Assembly: GCA_002439285.1 (NCBI GenBank)
Contig: DJTQ01000415.1
Coordinates: 1 to 16,646 of the forward strand
Direction of reading: 5' to 3'
Length of the DNA: 16,646 nucleotides
Origin: Paenibacillaceae bacterium UBA6304
Lineage (GTDB): Bacteria; Bacillota; Bacilli; Paenibacillales; Paenibacillaceae
Shown here: in pieces, positions 15,286 to 16,646 of the stretch
Position numbering within the stretch: position 1 is the stretch's first letter
Layout: every line of letters starts with the position of its first letter
Notes under the pieces: model-generated
Databases searched by the model: none
Told to the model about the DNA's origin: nothing
The model's input: only the letters and a program-made list of their open reading frames with translations
Translations under genes and position numbers: made by a program

Positions 15286-16646
15286 ATGCAGGCAAGAGCT
15301 ATTCACAAACCGTTATCGGTTGCTCAAAAGAAGGCCAATCAACCCAATCCGGGCCCGCGCCGGAGAACAACGATCTTTCGTCTGCTTCGCCATCGGGAAA
15401 TCCTGCTTGCGCTAGGCAGCGGTGTTCTCATGCTTGCGGGATGGGGTATCGGGGAATGGTCAACCACGCTGTCGGTTGCCTTATATATCGCCGCTTACGG
15501 CTTGGGCGGATTCGTAAAGGCCCGGGAAGGGCTGCTGACATTGATCCGGGACAAGGATCTAGATGTTAATCTGCTTATGATTGCAGCAGCTCTGGGGGCC
15601 GCCTCTATCGGCTATTGGAATGAAGGAGCGATGCTGATATTTATTTTCGCACTTAGCGGTGCGCTGGAGTCTTTTGCTAGTGAGCGAAGCCGAAAGGACA
15701 TTTCCGCCTTGGTTGCGCTCAAGCCGGAGCATGCGCTTAAGGTCGATGGAAACGGCATGAAAATCGTTGCCGTCGAGGATTTATCTCCCGGCGACCTGGT
15801 GCTCGTGAAGCCCGGGGAAGTCATTCCGGCGGATGGAGTAATTTCAAGCGGCGGATAGGCGGTCAACCAGGCGTCTATTACCGGGGAATCGATGCCCGTG
15901 GATAAAGGGGCGGGCGGCGAGGTGTTTACCGGAACATTAAATGGAGAAGGAGCCTTGTACGTGGAGGTCACCCGTCCGGCAGAAGGAACACTGTTTGCTA
16001 AGATTATCGCGTTGGTGGAGCAGGCGGAAAACGAGACGCCGCAGACCCAACGGTTTATCAAGCGGCTCGAAGGCCGTTATGCCAAAGGGGTTGTGGCAGT
16101 GACCGCTGCCTTGTTGCTATCGGGTCCAATGATATGGGGCTGGTCTTGGTCATTGACTTTTTATAAAGCGATGGTCTTTCTCGTTGTGGCTTCTCCTTGC
16201 GCCTTGGTCTCCTCGGTGATGCCGGCGATGCTCTCGGCGATGTCGAGGAGTGCCAGAAAAGGGGTGCTGTTTAAAGGAGCCGCTTATATGGATTTGCTGG
16301 CAGGCGTAAAGGTCGTCGCATTCGACAAGACCGGGACGCTGACTTCCGGTATCCCAGTCATGACGGAATTGATAGTAGCGGAAGGGTATGACCGCAACCG
16401 GGTGCTCGCAGCCTGCGCTTCTGCGGAAAGGCTGTCGGAGCATCCGCTCGCCAGAGCCATCGTAAGGCAGGCGGAACAGGAGGGGCTGGAGCTGGTTGCG
16501 GCGGAAGGATTGAAGGCACTGACGGGCTGGGGAATTGAGGCCCGACTCGGCGGGGTGACATGGCGGATCGGCAAGGCCGATGCGGCGGAACCGGGACTGC
16601 CGGATTTCCTGAACGAAAATATCCGGAGACTTGCGAATGAGGGGAA
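15286..16646 (+). pseudogene. P1B-type metal-transporting ATPase (PfeT/ZosA-like) interrupted by an in-frame amber codon; 3' end outside window
   Basis: This is a P-type ATPase of the P1B-4 kind, which expels iron(II) or similar metals. ATG 15286 has AAAGGAGGA 8 bases upstream. There is no N-terminal metal-binding CxxC domain, as usual for this subgroup. After about four helices the frame reaches TAG at 15856-15858 (codon 191), then continues in the same frame without another stop to the window edge. The amber falls just before VNQASITGES. Downstream are TGES (199-202), the metal-site SPC (303-305), the phosphorylated Asp347 in DKTGT, and HP (386-387). The product ending at codon 190 would lack all of these. 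B. subtilis PfeT (ZosA) is PerR-controlled; here the operators look Fur-like. This could be a recent nonsense mutation, suppression, or a base-call error; no other damage is visible. Confidence 0.8.

Overview
The window looks like chromosomal DNA of a low-to-mid-GC Firmicute, most probably Paenibacillus or a close relative. The reasons are strong AGGAGG-type ribosome binding sites on nearly every gene, one TTG start, intrinsic terminators with U-tracts, and Bacillales-type proteins (YqkE/DUF3886, a YkrB-type peptide deformylase, a YdfJ-like MMPL transporter, an SPC-type metal ATPase). This assignment is an inference from protein resemblance; no marker gene fixes the genus.

Layout. 1-3300 (+): the C-terminal part of an MMPL/RND-like exporter, a strong terminator, then an APC-family amino acid permease. 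3297-4929 (-): a LysE-family exporter, converging on the permease so that the two stop codons overlap in one CTAG, and an orphan PemK/MazF-like toxin; between them lies about 430 bases with several hairpins and no convincing gene. 5066-6985 (+): a small charged YqkE-like protein, then peptide deformylase and deoxyribose-phosphate aldolase, probably co-transcribed. 6986-7353: non-coding, with a large nested hairpin, a second strong terminator and an ECF-type promoter. 7354-13541 (+): a six-gene operon. 13654-14946: an O-acetylhomoserine sulfhydrylase (MetY) with its own terminator. 15069 to the end: an iron-type P1B ATPase (PfeT/ZosA-like) behind Fur-type operators, interrupted by an in-frame amber codon and cut by the window edge.

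The most interesting part is the six-gene operon. It encodes, in order, a canonical ABC ATPase, a 730-residue permease whose outer domain resembles an M1 aminopeptidase but has no HExxH zinc motif, a small ABC-2-like membrane protein, an ECF sigma factor, a membrane protein with a soluble N-terminal region (candidate anti-sigma factor or sensor), and a second ABC ATPase that shares the first one's unusual C-terminal domain but has a degenerate Q-loop and signature. Overlapping reading frames tie the genes together, and an ECF-like promoter (AAC, 17 bases, CGTT) lies just upstream of the first gene. Together this suggests a self-regulated envelope-stress or peptide export/sensing module. The substrate and signal cannot be read from the sequence.
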